The notes under the pieces are model-generated. The model made no database searches, had not been told where the DNA came from, and saw only the letters and a program-made list of their open reading frames with translations. The position numbers were made by a program, and so were the translations under genes. Positions 1 through 12,800 of a stretch of DNA of 24,532 nucleotides are shown here, piece by piece; the first letter of the stretch is position 1, and each line of letters begins with the position of its first letter. This DNA comes from Acanthaster planci (lineage: Eukaryota; Echinodermata; Asteroidea; Valvatida; Acanthasteridae): NCBI RefSeq assembly GCF_001949145.1, contig NW_019091426.1, forward strand, positions 1,234,724 to 1,259,255, given 5' to 3'.

Positions 1-695
1 GGTTTCCTCCTGCCTCTAAAACTGGACCTTCTTCCTAACTCCGTAATGTATATGAATAAACGTTATTGGCGCAAATAGCCTGAGTTGCTGAAAGCGCCAT
101 TAAAACAAAGCAACAACAACAACTCTAAATAAATTGTGGTGAAAGTGCCGCTTAAAAGTAAAGCAGGGCAATATTAGTGTGTCAAGCTTGATTGAAAAGA
201 AAACGAAAATTGTAAAAGTGCAGATAACTAGGTAGGCTGCAAAGTTTGGCATAAATTCGTTGGGAAAAATGATCTAGGGAAAAACCATGCCGTTTTTGAG
301 AAGTCTCAAAATTAATATGAAACTTTCTGTGACGTCACTCCTTTGTTCAAAGTGTAGATTATGTTTATGAATCCATATCCCACTGTGGATTCGTAACGAA
401 TTTACAGTTGATGTAGTTCCATGAGGAGGAGATTACACTCATGTCCCAGGCTCATACCAAAAGGAATACAAAAATTCGCTACAAAACAACTTCACAGACA
501 GACTTTACGACTAAATGGGCAAGAATTTATTGTTCTTGACTTTGAGGAGCTCTGGATTTTTTTTCACAATAAATGGAAGCACACAGAAAATTTAGGGTGT
601 CCAGTATGCTCTTAATTTCAACCAAGACAGTTATGATAATACAGCGCCTTGGAAAAGTTTACGAGATGGATGGTACTTTACAAGTGCTTGTTATC

Positions 696-712
696 ATTAT
701 TATTATTATTAT
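696..712. repeat. ATT microsatellite
   Basis: About five ATT units. Confidence 0.8.
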
Positions 713-1557
713 GAAGACAAACTTTATAGTTCCTTTTAGGATGAACAAAGAGGTACCACCTTCTCGACTTTAATACATAATACAGATAACCAATAATATA
801 TGCACGCATTCAAACAAAATACAAAGCCATCACTGAGCACGTAATTCTTATGCTGATTAACACCACAATCGATTGTCAATCCAGGAACAAAAAGTGGGAT
901 TGAATAGCATGCTTCATGACATGGCAATCTGAAAAATACCATATTGCATACCGATTTTACATTGTCCATAATGATGACTATTAACAAATGACTGCAGACT
1001 TCTTTGACAGTAATTAAATATATAACATGCATTGAATTGATCTATTTCAATAAAAGTATTTATGGAATCATGCATTACTAACTCTGACTCTGACAAATTT
1101 CTAGCATACAGATACTTGAAAGTTTACTTAAAATCTGTCGTGATTTCAAATCAGTCTTTTTAAATTAAATATAAATCTCAATGTGGAACCAACATGAATT
1201 TAAATAATTAACAGCTGTGTGCGGTGTAAAATGTAATACAATGCATTCATATGTAGCAAATTCTTTCTTTTTTGTTAAAAACAATTATAAAAACCTGTGA
1301 CCAAAGATAAAAGTCTGAATTTTTTGCCCATGTCATGCATTCCTCTGGATCCATAATAATGACATTTGTGCGTCCCTGTTCCACCTGGCCTGCGTAATTT
1401 GACATGGAAATATCACTGAAATTGACTTCAATTCAAATATTTCTGTATGTGTGGCAGGTCATTGCATTCCAACTTAGAGTATGTGTTCTTAACTTGTGTG
1501 ACAGTGACATAAAAAACGGGACCCCAAATTTATAGGATCATCCACACACCGAAAAGG

Positions 1558-1585
1558 TACTAGATCCGTACTAGATCCGTACTAT
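1558..1585. repeat. 11-bp tandem repeat TACTAGATCCG
   Basis: Two full copies and a partial third. Short and non-coding. Confidence 0.7.
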
Positions 1586-2414
1586 ATGGTGTCAAACAAA
1601 TGCAAGATCGTGCTAACAAGTTTAGTTGAAAGGGTCAAGGGTCGAGGAGGCTCTACTCTGCTACATCCCTTGTTGGGTTATGTGTATTAAAGCATAATTA
1701 TAAAATGTTATTGGCCATGCTTTTTCAGACAGACAAAGTACATAGCATCTTCAGACTGCAACCAAAATGGCTGTTCAACATACATGTACGTGCAGTACAT
1801 CGTGAAGCTACTGTGTGCTAATTGACCATGTGCACTGATGCATAATCCACCATTTTGGTTCCAACAGTTGAGACACTCATGTCACCACTCTCTCTATAAC
1901 CAAACCTGGATCCAGGGTGACACGGTTCATTTTATAAGGTTTTCTGTCTGTGCCCTCAAAATCTGCTCACTGGAAACATTTCTAGGAAGGGTTGCTCATT
2001 CATTGCTGTGTCCTTACAACAATGAACCTGCAAAAATTAACAGCAAAAATACGAGAGTCCATCCAGAAGCCATTTATGCATGAATCAATGCAACATTGTT
2101 TCCTTCCTAAACTGACACCACAGTTCTGCTAATGAAGAACTACACATTACCATAACACTACACAAAAGGTTCAAATTTAACCAAACACTGAAAATCAAGG
2201 TTGACTGAAATAGAAAGATGCATCACCAACATTTCAGGGGTTGAAGTAAGAACATTACACACCTTTTGCTTCTGAAGAAGAACCAGACAGAATTGAGATA
2301 TTGGGCCCTGTGCGATCAGACAAGACATGTGTTGACATATCCCTCAGACATTGCGGATGTGGGCTTTACGAGTGGGTATAATGTCCAACAAATGCTGCTC
2401 CATTGCAACATCTG

Positions 2415-2483
2415 CTGAGGCTGGTATAAGACTTAGAAGTGACTCTCGAGACTTAAGACTCATTTTGTTGGATTGGGTTACGC
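2415..2483 (-). repeat. Truncated relative of the 8440-8699 element
   Basis: On the minus strand it reads GTAACCCAATCCAACAAAAT, then GAGTCTTAAGTC and CACTT blocks in the same order as the ends of the 8440-8699 element. No matching second end was found nearby. Confidence 0.4.
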
Positions 2484-3502
2484 ATTTTTATCAGTAAGCA
2501 TTTTGTACAATATTGGGTTCTTACATCTCTTCCAGTGTATGGTGAGATTTTGATGAGCAGCAAAAATTTTTGCATACTTGATCAGATTTTGCCAAACTAA
2601 AAAAATTGGTACACATGTATTTGCACAACATATGAAAGTAAAGCCTATTTTTGCAGAAAATAATGCACAATAGAAAGTACAAAAATAAGAAAAGCCTCTT
2701 TTGAAATTTAAATTCACCAATATTTCTAACCTTTTAATAACACACATGCTTAGGTTACGTGTTCATCATTCACACCTCATAACTTCTCAATGAAGTACAC
2801 GAAACATTTGTATGCCAAGCCACTTTTCCACAGCAAAATTTCCAGTCAAAACAGAGTTATCTCATTTGTAGTTGAATAACTGGACGAAATAATTGCTTTT
2901 AATAATAACCCAAATTACACGAGGCATTTTTATTTCAGCTTATGATTATTTCGATTTGTTGCATTTCTCTTCTTTTTTTCTTAATGCTCGAAGATGGTAA
3001 TTTTTCATCATTAGTGTACTATTCCAAAAGCTATGTCTCCACTGCGTAGTAGCTGTCTCTAACACAAAGAGATAAAAAGCGGCATTGTGGAATGATCATG
3101 TTTTGGAAACGCACCCTCTATTCATAGTTTTCAGGGGAGAAAGGCTACAAAGCTCAGACAGAAATCGTCAACAGCAGACACAAAAAGTGCGCCAGACTGA
3201 CAAAGATTCTTCATTGTCACATTTGGAACCCAACAGTCAGGAAATTATTAATTGGGTACATCAATGAAGTTTGGAGGCAAAGGATATTGCAAACAATTTT
3301 AAAATAATTTTTGGCAGAGATACTGCACGTTGTAAACTTGAACAGGCTCTCTCTATTGACTTCTGACATGAGTGTGAAAAATATTTCATTCAGTTTGTCT
3401 TTTAATTCCAATCTCTACATTATTCGAGGAACAAACTGAAATAAAGCATCAGTCGACAACCTTCTCACATTTGATGTGCTGCCATTACAGAAAGATTGTG
3501 CT

Positions 3503-3508
3503 TTTATT
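3503..3508 (-). promoter_or_regulatory. Candidate poly(A) signal of the STRA6-like gene
   Basis: AATAAA on the minus strand about 65 bases after the stop codon, implying a very short 3' UTR of roughly 90 bases. Other AATAAA-like hexamers lie further downstream, so longer transcripts remain possible. Confidence 0.5.
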
Positions 3509-3573
3509 TGACAGTTATACACATGGTAATGAATCCCCGTTTACTAAGGTGACACAGCAGGTCCATTTGGTAC

Positions 3574-3809
3574 TCAAACAATCCTCGACATCTGTTCCTG
3601 AACATTACCTCTGACAGACACGTTCAAGCTGAGGGTTCGTAGCCTCTGTTGGTCAGCTAGCAGGGCAATCTTCCGTTCCAGGGCTAGCCTGGGATTTCGG
3701 GAAAGGGTCAGTGCCACCAGCCATTTGTTGCGAACCTGGCGCGACTTGAGCGAGGCCGAGGCTAATTTTGGAGGAACCGAGACTTCACCTAGGATGCATT
3801 CATCATCAT
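3574..3809 (-). CDS. STRA6: STRA6-like coding exon 18 (stop codon)
   Basis: Residues 547-624 and the TGA stop. It starts DDDECIL and contains RNKWLVALTLSRNPRLALER, aligned with human [20 protein letters not shown], then a tail about 20 residues longer than human. Human Tyr643 corresponds to Leu580. The acceptor used (GGTGGTGCAG) has a weak pyrimidine tract. A stronger C-rich acceptor at 3861-3862 would begin the exon at 3860 and add 17 codons in frame. Both are possible. Confidence 0.88.
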
Positions 3810-6800
3810 CTGCACCACCTTCAACAAAATTAATCACATTAAAAATGTTGTATGTTGGTACTGGATTGGGGGGGGGCGGGGAAGGGTGAAATTACTCACA
3901 AACAAAAAAATGAAGGCAAGGAAGATAAAGAGGGAAGAAGAGGAAAGGAGAGAAAAAGAAAATGGAAAACTTGCAACCAACGACAACTTAAGTACTTCGA
4001 TGTGAATTCTCCACAAAATTTAAAGCTAAAACTTTGAAAGGCATCAAAAGCCTTCAACAATAACCTTCCCTCATATTTGTCAAAATGCAGATATACGAAG
4101 GAAAAAAGGGTGTCATTGCCTTAAGAGTTTGATTGCTTTCCTGTATTTGAATGAATCTGGATCTGCCCTTGTTTCATACCTGAAGTGTTCACGATGAGAG
4201 GCACTTCATCGTTCTGCATTATGCTCTGGCGTTTGTGCACATTCTGCAGCATAAAGTGACAGAAGGTGATGACTACGGGATGGGTATGAGCAACCTCCAG
4301 TTCCAAGAAGCCCATGTACGACCTGAACGCTGTCATTTGAAAGGTAGAGTCAAACACAAACAAGGGTTGATATGAACTCACAACGATCAGCAGAAGAATG
4401 GAAAAGCCTGCCAGCTGTATGGTTAAGGTACCTCGGTGTGATTTCTTAAATTTTTGAAATCATTCTTGCTTTTCTGGACAACTGAGGGCGCCGTTACTGT
4501 GATGTCATCTGAGGATGTCATGGTTTAGTGCAGAAATTTTTCCACTCAAATTGTGGATTTGAACGGAATGCTATCTACTAACACATTAAATCACATGTAA
4601 GCCAGAAAAATCTCAAAGCGCTGGTGTTCCTGGGCACAAACCAATGAAACATTGAGGTGTTCTTCCTGGGATGATGTCACAGTTTTGCGCATCAATATTC
4701 AAATAGATAACACTTGAAGCTAGGCATGCTGGAAGTACTACATTAGGTTAGGCTTGCCGTTGCACCATGTACACGAAAATTTCTCTTTTATGATCACCCT
4801 CCTGAAAACAAACAGAGCATATTGTTTGGAAAGTCAAGTGTCCACCATCGGTTCTTCTCAGAACTATGCACTCATAAAAAAGATATTTTCGTGGACATGG
4901 TGCAACTGCAAGCCTAACCTAATTTAATATCAAACTAATCATTGGCATAAAAACCAAAAAGGCAGCAAGGCAGCAAAACACCCTTTGAAATAGTAAATTC
5001 AATATTGAAAATGACAGTAAAATGACACGAAGGCGCATTTTCAGGTTTGTATTAAAAGTCAATTCCATTTCGGCTGCCCTTTAAGCACGTAAAAAAGTGT
5101 AGACTTTTAGTCTATATCTGCGGATGTGTAACACAATCAGCCAATCTACATCCATATAGGTGACCGACAGATCATAACATTGACCATTCTCTGAGCCTCT
5201 GATACAGGACTTTACACATGCCTGACCCACTATTGATTGTACACCTGTCTTGGAAGACTATGGAGAGGAATCATGTGCCTTTGTACATTGCCTGCATTGT
5301 AGCAAGCATAACTCCATACTGGGGACTCAAGGTGTCGTAAATTATGAGGCTGCAATGCATTGCACTTTGCAGCCTCATAATCTCCAACACCCTTTGCATA
5401 AATCTTGTATAACAGACTTTTAAGAGTCACTCTTTGTAGCATTTGGCCATACTATTTGAAAAAATTGGCCTCCATATCTTGCCATTGTCAAAGGTTGGAT
5501 TTTTAGGGTAACATCTTTGGCAAGTAGCTGAGTCCTAATCTTTGGTGAATTGTCTTTGAAGCTTTCTGCTTTGCTGATCACCCACAGACACCGATAAGAG
5601 TTCATTAGCAAAGAAGTGCGTTTTCGACACTGCACCAAAAAAACAAAAAACAGAAAAAGGGACAGGATATTTCACCCAGATATGTGGTCCAAAAAACATA
5701 ATATATTGTACTGAGAGCCCACTCTTGGTTCAGTTTCCCACAGAATCCTAGAGTTTTTTGGAATAGGATGATACACCTAACCATAAACAGAGCAACATGG
5801 ACACAATCACTACCAAACTTCACTTTTATTAGACATTCTTATCAAAAGGTAAATCAGCAGGCCAAATCAATCAAGTTCTTTGTTCATATAATTATGAACA
5901 AGCCTAAAGTAGAACTTAAAAAATACACATCTGACCTTTCTTACCCCCCCAAAAAATCTCGATTAAAAAAATAATACAAAAAGGACAAGTCATTTGGAGA
6001 AATCAACAATCACCTTGGTCCCATAGTTCCCAGTTGCGCATCAGTATACAGTGGTCCAAGCGTCCGATGAAAATCGTTTCTAAAATGATAGCTTCCACGA
6101 TACGGAAGAAGCAACTGAGCAGGCCCACAAGGAAGTTGATGAACAGCGTGATGTACATAGTCACATGGAAGATGCGCCTGGACAAATGGAATATTTTGTC
6201 TCTCGTTGAACATCATAAACATAGTGCTTAGAATATAGAGCACTTGAATCAGAATCACTTGGCGTATAGCAAGAAGTATAAACAAATTGTCACTGCTTTC
6301 ATGAAGAGACACTTTAGCCAAAAATCACAATTTTTTTCAAATTCCTGTTTTCAGGCGCTGAATAGGCTATGTGATGTTTACACTTTGGTGTAATATTTTT
6401 TTACCAAATCTGAAATCAGCCAAATCATGATGATCCACCAAGGGCAAATTTCAATCAAACTGCATTTTGCATTTCACAAAGTGGCGAATTTGTCTTCCAT
6501 AGATAGAGCATTAGCAATAAAGGGCAAATTCATAGACAAATTTGTTTTGCCATTTTCATGAAGAGGCGACTTTGACTCTGGAAATGTATACAAATGTAAC
6601 AATTTGGCACCTGGCACACGCTATAGCAAAATAGCAAGTGTTTTCACAAACAATTTCTTTTGATTTCTAAGTATCATTTAGTAGTTTTGTGTCATTTAAA
6701 ATCCCCTCTTTCATGAAGTGGCATTGGTTAAGTCAAAGGCATGCTAAATACTGGGGAAATAAGCATTTGAAGAAGAGACCAACTGCAAATGCGAGTTTCT

Positions 6801-9800
6801 CAAAACCTAGGTTTTCCTCTCGGGTGAGAAAGTCGCCTCTTCGTGTGAAAACTGTGATGAAATGTGCTTACAGAAATCACTGGCTTGTGGCTACAGCTGT
6901 TTGTAGTAAACACTTGTGTTAGGGCTAGCCACAGACAAGTTATTCTGACCAAGCCTACGGCTTACCCGAAAAAGCCAAGGGAGGGCACAGAGAGTGGGTG
7001 TGGCCAATTTTCAACTGAATGTGTACAACCCGCTGGGTGTTTACAAGAAAAGGAGCACACCTAAGCATGGGCGGAAAGCCAAAGACAGCAGAGATGTGTC
7101 CTTCCATATTAAAGACAACGTTGTTTGTTGTCATGACTGTGTAGGACAAGTTTGATTAGTGACAATTTGTTAATAAATGGTTGTTTGTGGCTCTTGCCTG
7201 GTACATATTTCAAAACTGACCAACGGCTGACAGTTTGTTGCTGATCGAACTTGTCCGTAGCTGTGTATTCATTTGATTCAATTGAACTGTCCGCCTCTGG
7301 CATGTGAGAGAATAGCCGGCGGCCATGGTATTTTCCAAGCTTACAGGAAATGCTGTGCATGTACATCGAGATTGGTGGGGGGAAAAAGAAGGCCTTTTCC
7401 AAATGACTTGGCTGTGGCTTGGAAATTACACACAACCCTAAGGGGAGTAATTACAAGCCCTAGCCACATAATTCAGACTAGGCCGAACTGTTTGGTATTG
7501 CTTTGGCATGTTCAGACATCCGTAACCTCTAGGTCACATCACTATTACTACGTGCATAAAGTTCCATCTGAGCGGATATCCCACTAGTCCACTAAATTGT
7601 TTGTTAGTGTGTGCTAACCCTACATACCTAGTGTGGACTTGTGAACAAAAGATGTCCACATGATGCAGGAAAGGAAGATGTTCTGTGGACTTACACACGT
7701 CCACAGCACGTTTTCCCTTCTCTGGAAAAGAGGTTTAGAGGCATCTGTCGTAAAAGGAAGAGGAATAGTCAAGGAAACCTTGCACAAAAAACCAGCCGAA
7801 AATCATGTTCCCAGTTCAAGAAAAATGAGTATTTTCACCGGGTTTTCTAAATTGCAGAAAAGAAAGGAATGTCCACAGTAGGTATGTAAGGTTAAGAATG
7901 GGTGGGTGTGTGTGAAGCTGTACAAGCCAGTAGCTGATCTCTTTCCGAACCTGTTATCCAGACCAAGATAGATATCCTTCCTCTGCACAAATCTGGATTG
8001 GCCCCGATCTGGCGCCCTCTGGAGGAAGAGGAGCCGCGAGAGGATGATCTGGACATAGTAGAACCCCACGGTGATAAAAATGGTCAGCCTGGTGGTATAA
8101 GAGGCCCGTGACAGAGTATTATGCAAGTGAGGATGACAAATCTGGAAACTCCAAAATCGGAGCTACACTACACACTAATATAATAACAGAGAAGCAATTT
8201 TGAAATTTAAGCACTCATACGATAAACACAGACTCATAATGCATCATTTGCTTGAAAGTTCAAACTTTTGTTTAAACCTTCAAACAATATTTTTTATATG
8301 CTCCGGAAGCAATGTATTTACTACTAAAATCAATTTAAAATTACTGAAAAAAATTATAGGACCATGGTAAACTGTCTGTAGAAATGTTCAGTGATTTATG
8401 GTGCAGAAATATGCAAGTGCATAAAAGTCATACAAGTCAATATGTGACCCACTCTGCAAAAATGAGTCGTAAGTCGCCAGATCCACTTTTTGAGTTTTCA
8501 TTTGTATTGGAAAGAGCAAATTCGGTTTCTTGTTTTGATGTATGACTCAGTTTGGCATCCTGATGAAAGTGGCTACTCCATGGTGAAAAATGCTGTTGGT
8601 TCCTATTGATTTACACTGTGCAAAATTATTCTAAAGGAAATTTTACTCAAAAGTGGCTCTAGCGACTTAAGACTTGCTTTCACAGAGTGGGTCACATATG
8701 TCTAACTTACCAGAACTCCTTGATTTCATATACCACTTGTTCTTTGAACTGAATGACCAAATACGCTATGGCACACAGTACCACTTGCAGAACTAAAAAG
8801 CCTGAATAGATTCAAAGAGAAATCAAAAAGAAAGGAAAAAAATCACTAGCAGAATGAGAGGATCGGAGCCAGTGGTGGTGGTGTGGAGGGGGCAGAGTGA
8901 AGTGACTTTCAGGGTCAATTGACTTCATCAAGAGGACGAATACTGAAGACAAAATTGGAAGCGCTGATGATCGATGGTGGGAAATCCATCACTGACAAAG
9001 ATGACGCTTGGGTCAGGTGGGTTTGGCCTGTTTTGTTGGGGCAAGGGGGGGGATGAAAATAAATCCAGCCACTTTATTTATTTATTTATCACATCCAACA
9101 GCGGAGGGATCGCCAGTTACAGGAATGGGATAAACATAATATATATAATATCCTAAATCTGTGCATTGATACATTATTCAAAACAAAACAAGAGTTAAAT
9201 GATATATATATGTACATGTATAATCAACAGTCAGACAGACTAAAAATTAGATATGTAGATAAAGATAAAATGGAAAAAAGAACTAAATAACAATAAAACC
9301 AAGAGTACACACTTGATTCAAAAATTGCATTCAAAAATGAAACAGCACACACTTGAATATGAAAAGCAAAGTTTACAAAAACAACTATAACCCACGAGAA
9401 AACACAAAAACATACACTGAGACTGGGAACTGACTGAACGGAGTATACATAGTGAGACGGTAAGAAAGGAAACCATAAGGATGTACATGTAAGTGTACGT
9501 GCACCGATAGAATTCACTCTCCAGTTCCTAATAGTAATGTCCTGTGCTTCAAAATAACCTCAAGATAGAATAGAATGAAAGACACAGACACACAGCTTGC
9601 TGCTTTGGTGCATGAGGTGCCATGTTGGAAGAGCCTGGCATTAATAAAGAACGTACAGTTGGTGATGTCAACACACATGTAATAATGCAATGCACAGCTG
9701 TGTGATTCAACTACATGATGGCTTTGACATGATTGAAGGATTTAACTAGAGTGATTGGCTGTTGAAACATTAAAACTAATAATGGATATTACACTAAGCA

Positions 9801-12800
9801 TACTTTCTTTAATCAGTCGGTTCATGTTTTACATGTACTGAATGGAAGCACAGTGGTACAGGCACAGTACACTTGAGGTCAACTGAGGTCATCTGTATCT
9901 ATGTACATCACTTGCCGATTAATTTCGGGCTGTGCCCAAAATCTGAATATTCAATCAATTATCGAATGTTCAAATAGTATTTTTGAAATTTGAATATTTC
10001 AATGCAAAATTCATGAAAAGGAAGGGAGAATTTTTCTTGTTTTAAATAAGAAAACTTGCACTATGGAGGCTTGTTGCAAGCAGATTCAAATGAAAAGCAA
10101 AGGAATAACATATCTTTCATCAAAAAGTACAATTCATTAATAAATATAAAAGGAATAGAAATTTTCAACAGGGCAAATAGTAGAGTCCGTCTGTTAGATC
10201 TTACTAAATTGTGGCTGGAGATGGTTCTAGCATTATTGCAACTGATTTTGTGTATGGTTTGTTCATCAACAATCTACCAGTCATTAACACCGAATATTCA
10301 GATATTTGATCAAATTGAATGTCAAAAATTCGAATAGGGAATTATTCAAACTGACTCAGCCCTAATTTAATTCTTCAAGCTTTATACTTTTAGCATATTT
10401 TTCACAAATCCTCAAATTATGTCAGGAAGCTGGCTAGGTGCATACACATTAATTACATGGATGAACAAAGAAATTGACAGGAGTGAAATTCGAACCTGAA
10501 ACCTCCGGACACCATACCGGCGGCGGCACTCCAGTCAAAATCTTTGTCCATCTTTGTGATTAAGAAGTAAGCCAGTTTCTTTACAGTTTCTTAGTCAGTT
10601 TCTTTGCATTGTTTGTGGGATGACTTATGTAAAAAAAAAAGGCAGAGTGACCCCTAACTCCTGTATTTGGGGAGTGATCCCTAGCTATGTTGTGTTTTTA
10701 GTCTTATGGTTTTTGAACAAAAGAACTGACAAATGGGGAGAGCCGCCAACATAGGGCTGGATAGCTCAGTTAGTAGAGTGTCAGTATAATGTTCCGGAGA
10801 ATGCAGGGTCAATCCTGTCCACTCAATTTATTTGTTAATCTTTACAAATAACATACTTTTTTGTACTGAACTTATGTATGAGCAACAGGCTTGTATGATA
10901 TATTCACATATGAATGAATGCATGAATGAAAAAACACTGCTTCCTTTTAATCCGCTTAATTAAACAAAGCTTTCCCCCGGAGCATTAGGCAAACACATAT
11001 ATATTCAAGATCTAAGGATTACTCAAATAAAAAAAAAAGCCCTTTACAGATTCTGTGTTCTGTCCCAATTAATCCAAAGGTAGCACCAGAGTGTCTACCC
11101 AAAGCTTGAACTCCATGTTAAGCAACAACTGCATTTCAATATGAAGCCATCTTCTTTTCTTTGTTTCAGTTTTCTTGTTTGTCTTCATTGATGATGCAGT
11201 GGATCAAGTCACAGTTTACCAAGGATACACTTTCCCTTCCAACCCTTCCCCGGAGAATGCTTCCTTTCTGCTTACAGTGTTTTCTTGATAAACTTACCCC
11301 ATGCTGTAAATGCCACTTGATATCCTGAGTAACGTAAGCTTGATACCTACAGTATGAATAAAGTCAAAGATCTCCAAAGTTACTTCATAATTGAAATTTC
11401 TGTATCATTTTCTGGCAAGAAACAAAGGTTTTTCTGCAGTGGTTGACTGAAAAAAAGTAACACTGAGAATTGAACAGTGATTTCATCAAGCTCTTAAGCA
11501 GAATGTATTTACCTTTGACCTAAATGTTACCAAATCTTTAAATAATTACACCTGTGCATTACTAATTGTTATCATAACTATGTCTTTATAAGTTTAAACC
11601 TTTTCTCTATTATTTTGGTAACTCAGTACCAGCATTGAAATAAATGCAGCTATCAGTATATCACCACACTGCTTAGTAAAGGAGTGTCCTAAGCAGTTGT
11701 GACCAGTTACAAGAAATACAGATGGAATGATACTTTGGCTGGTAACCCCCTCTTTCTTAATAGACAATTTCTCTGCTTAGCCTGTAGATCACTGGTAGTT
11801 ATGCAGACTTACCAGCATGGCATCAAATTTAGCTTTCTTCTGTGGGAAGAATGAGCGGTCGCCTCTCCACAGCATCACAGTGTGTTTCCTGGGAATAAAA
11901 ATTAAAAAGTGAAACACAGCCCCCTCTTAAATAAAGCACAGGAATACAAAGTTTCTGCACAACTGACATTGTGCTCCAATAAACAGCAAGGAAAACTGAA
12001 AATATTCTGTCAAAAAGGTGCATTGAAGTCTGTCACACACAGAGAGTAACCATTCCAACTAACTGAATAAAAAAGATAGCTGCGATAGAGCCACTGGTTG
12101 GAGATTCAGACTGACCAAGACATTCGATTGGCCATTTTAACTACTTAACAACTAAAAAATGACTGATAACAAACAGGATTTGCTCACAGAATATTAGGCA
12201 AAGTTGGAACTAGATTATAAGATTGTAAAAAACCTTTTGTACTTACTAACCTGTAATTTCGTTGTGCATCAATGGTGAAAATGCACGTCACTAACAGTGA
12301 AACTGCACAGGTTATCCAAAAGGCATAAACTTTGGAAAGAAAAAGTAAAAAATAAATTTCTGTCACAAAAGCTTTCAAAAAAGATTTTCTTGAAAGGTGT
12401 ATTATTGGTACTGTAAGTTCTAGAGATACATGCTTGCAGAATACTGCAACTTTGCAGGGGTGTCAACGATTCTTGATGACACTATCAGGTTGCTTACTTT
12501 CTATGCCATAAGGTCTTTGTTTGGGCCAAGTTTGATGAAGACGCAAGTGAGCAAAGTGGCAAAAGTCTTTGACAGAGGAAAATACATGTACATGTATGTA
12601 CAGATTCTATTGACTTGATGTGAGAAGAACACAAAGTGGGAAAAAAATTCCGAATAAAGAGAGAGCATTTTCTTCAACAATGAAAAAAATTCCAAAAAAT
12701 CTGAACAACAAATGACACAGTCATTTGGAATGACATCATGAAGTCACAGAAAATGTCTGTTAAACACATGACCATGAATGCCAAATGACAGGCAAATTAG

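Larger units (their letters stand above)
1..3497. other. Downstream intergenic flank
   Basis: No recognisable gene. Open frames here are under 100 codons and AT-rich, and show no family motif or exon-like pairing of splice sites with homology. It contains the ATT microsatellite, the 11-bp tandem repeat and the truncated repeat listed separately. Confidence 0.6.
4330..6013 (-). other. Intron 16
   Basis: It contains the 4742-4923 MITE and the 5341-5381 hairpin. The rest is unremarkable AT-rich sequence. Confidence 0.85.
6178..7950 (-). other. Intron 15
   Basis: It contains the TTTCATGAAGAGGC repeat family and the 7617-7892 MITE. Small open frames at 6689-7064 and 7109-7587 on both strands show no motif. 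Confidence 0.8.
8802..11297 (-). other. Intron 13, 2.5 kb
   Basis: It holds the possible hAT-like relic and the two SINE copies. It also has TTTA repeats near 9074 and AT-rich simple sequence. No other exon was found. Confidence 0.8.

Noticed and set aside
2478-2747. 89-codon minus-strand frame rich in Phe, Cys and Ile
   Set aside because: Its composition follows AT-rich DNA; it has no motif and no exon support.
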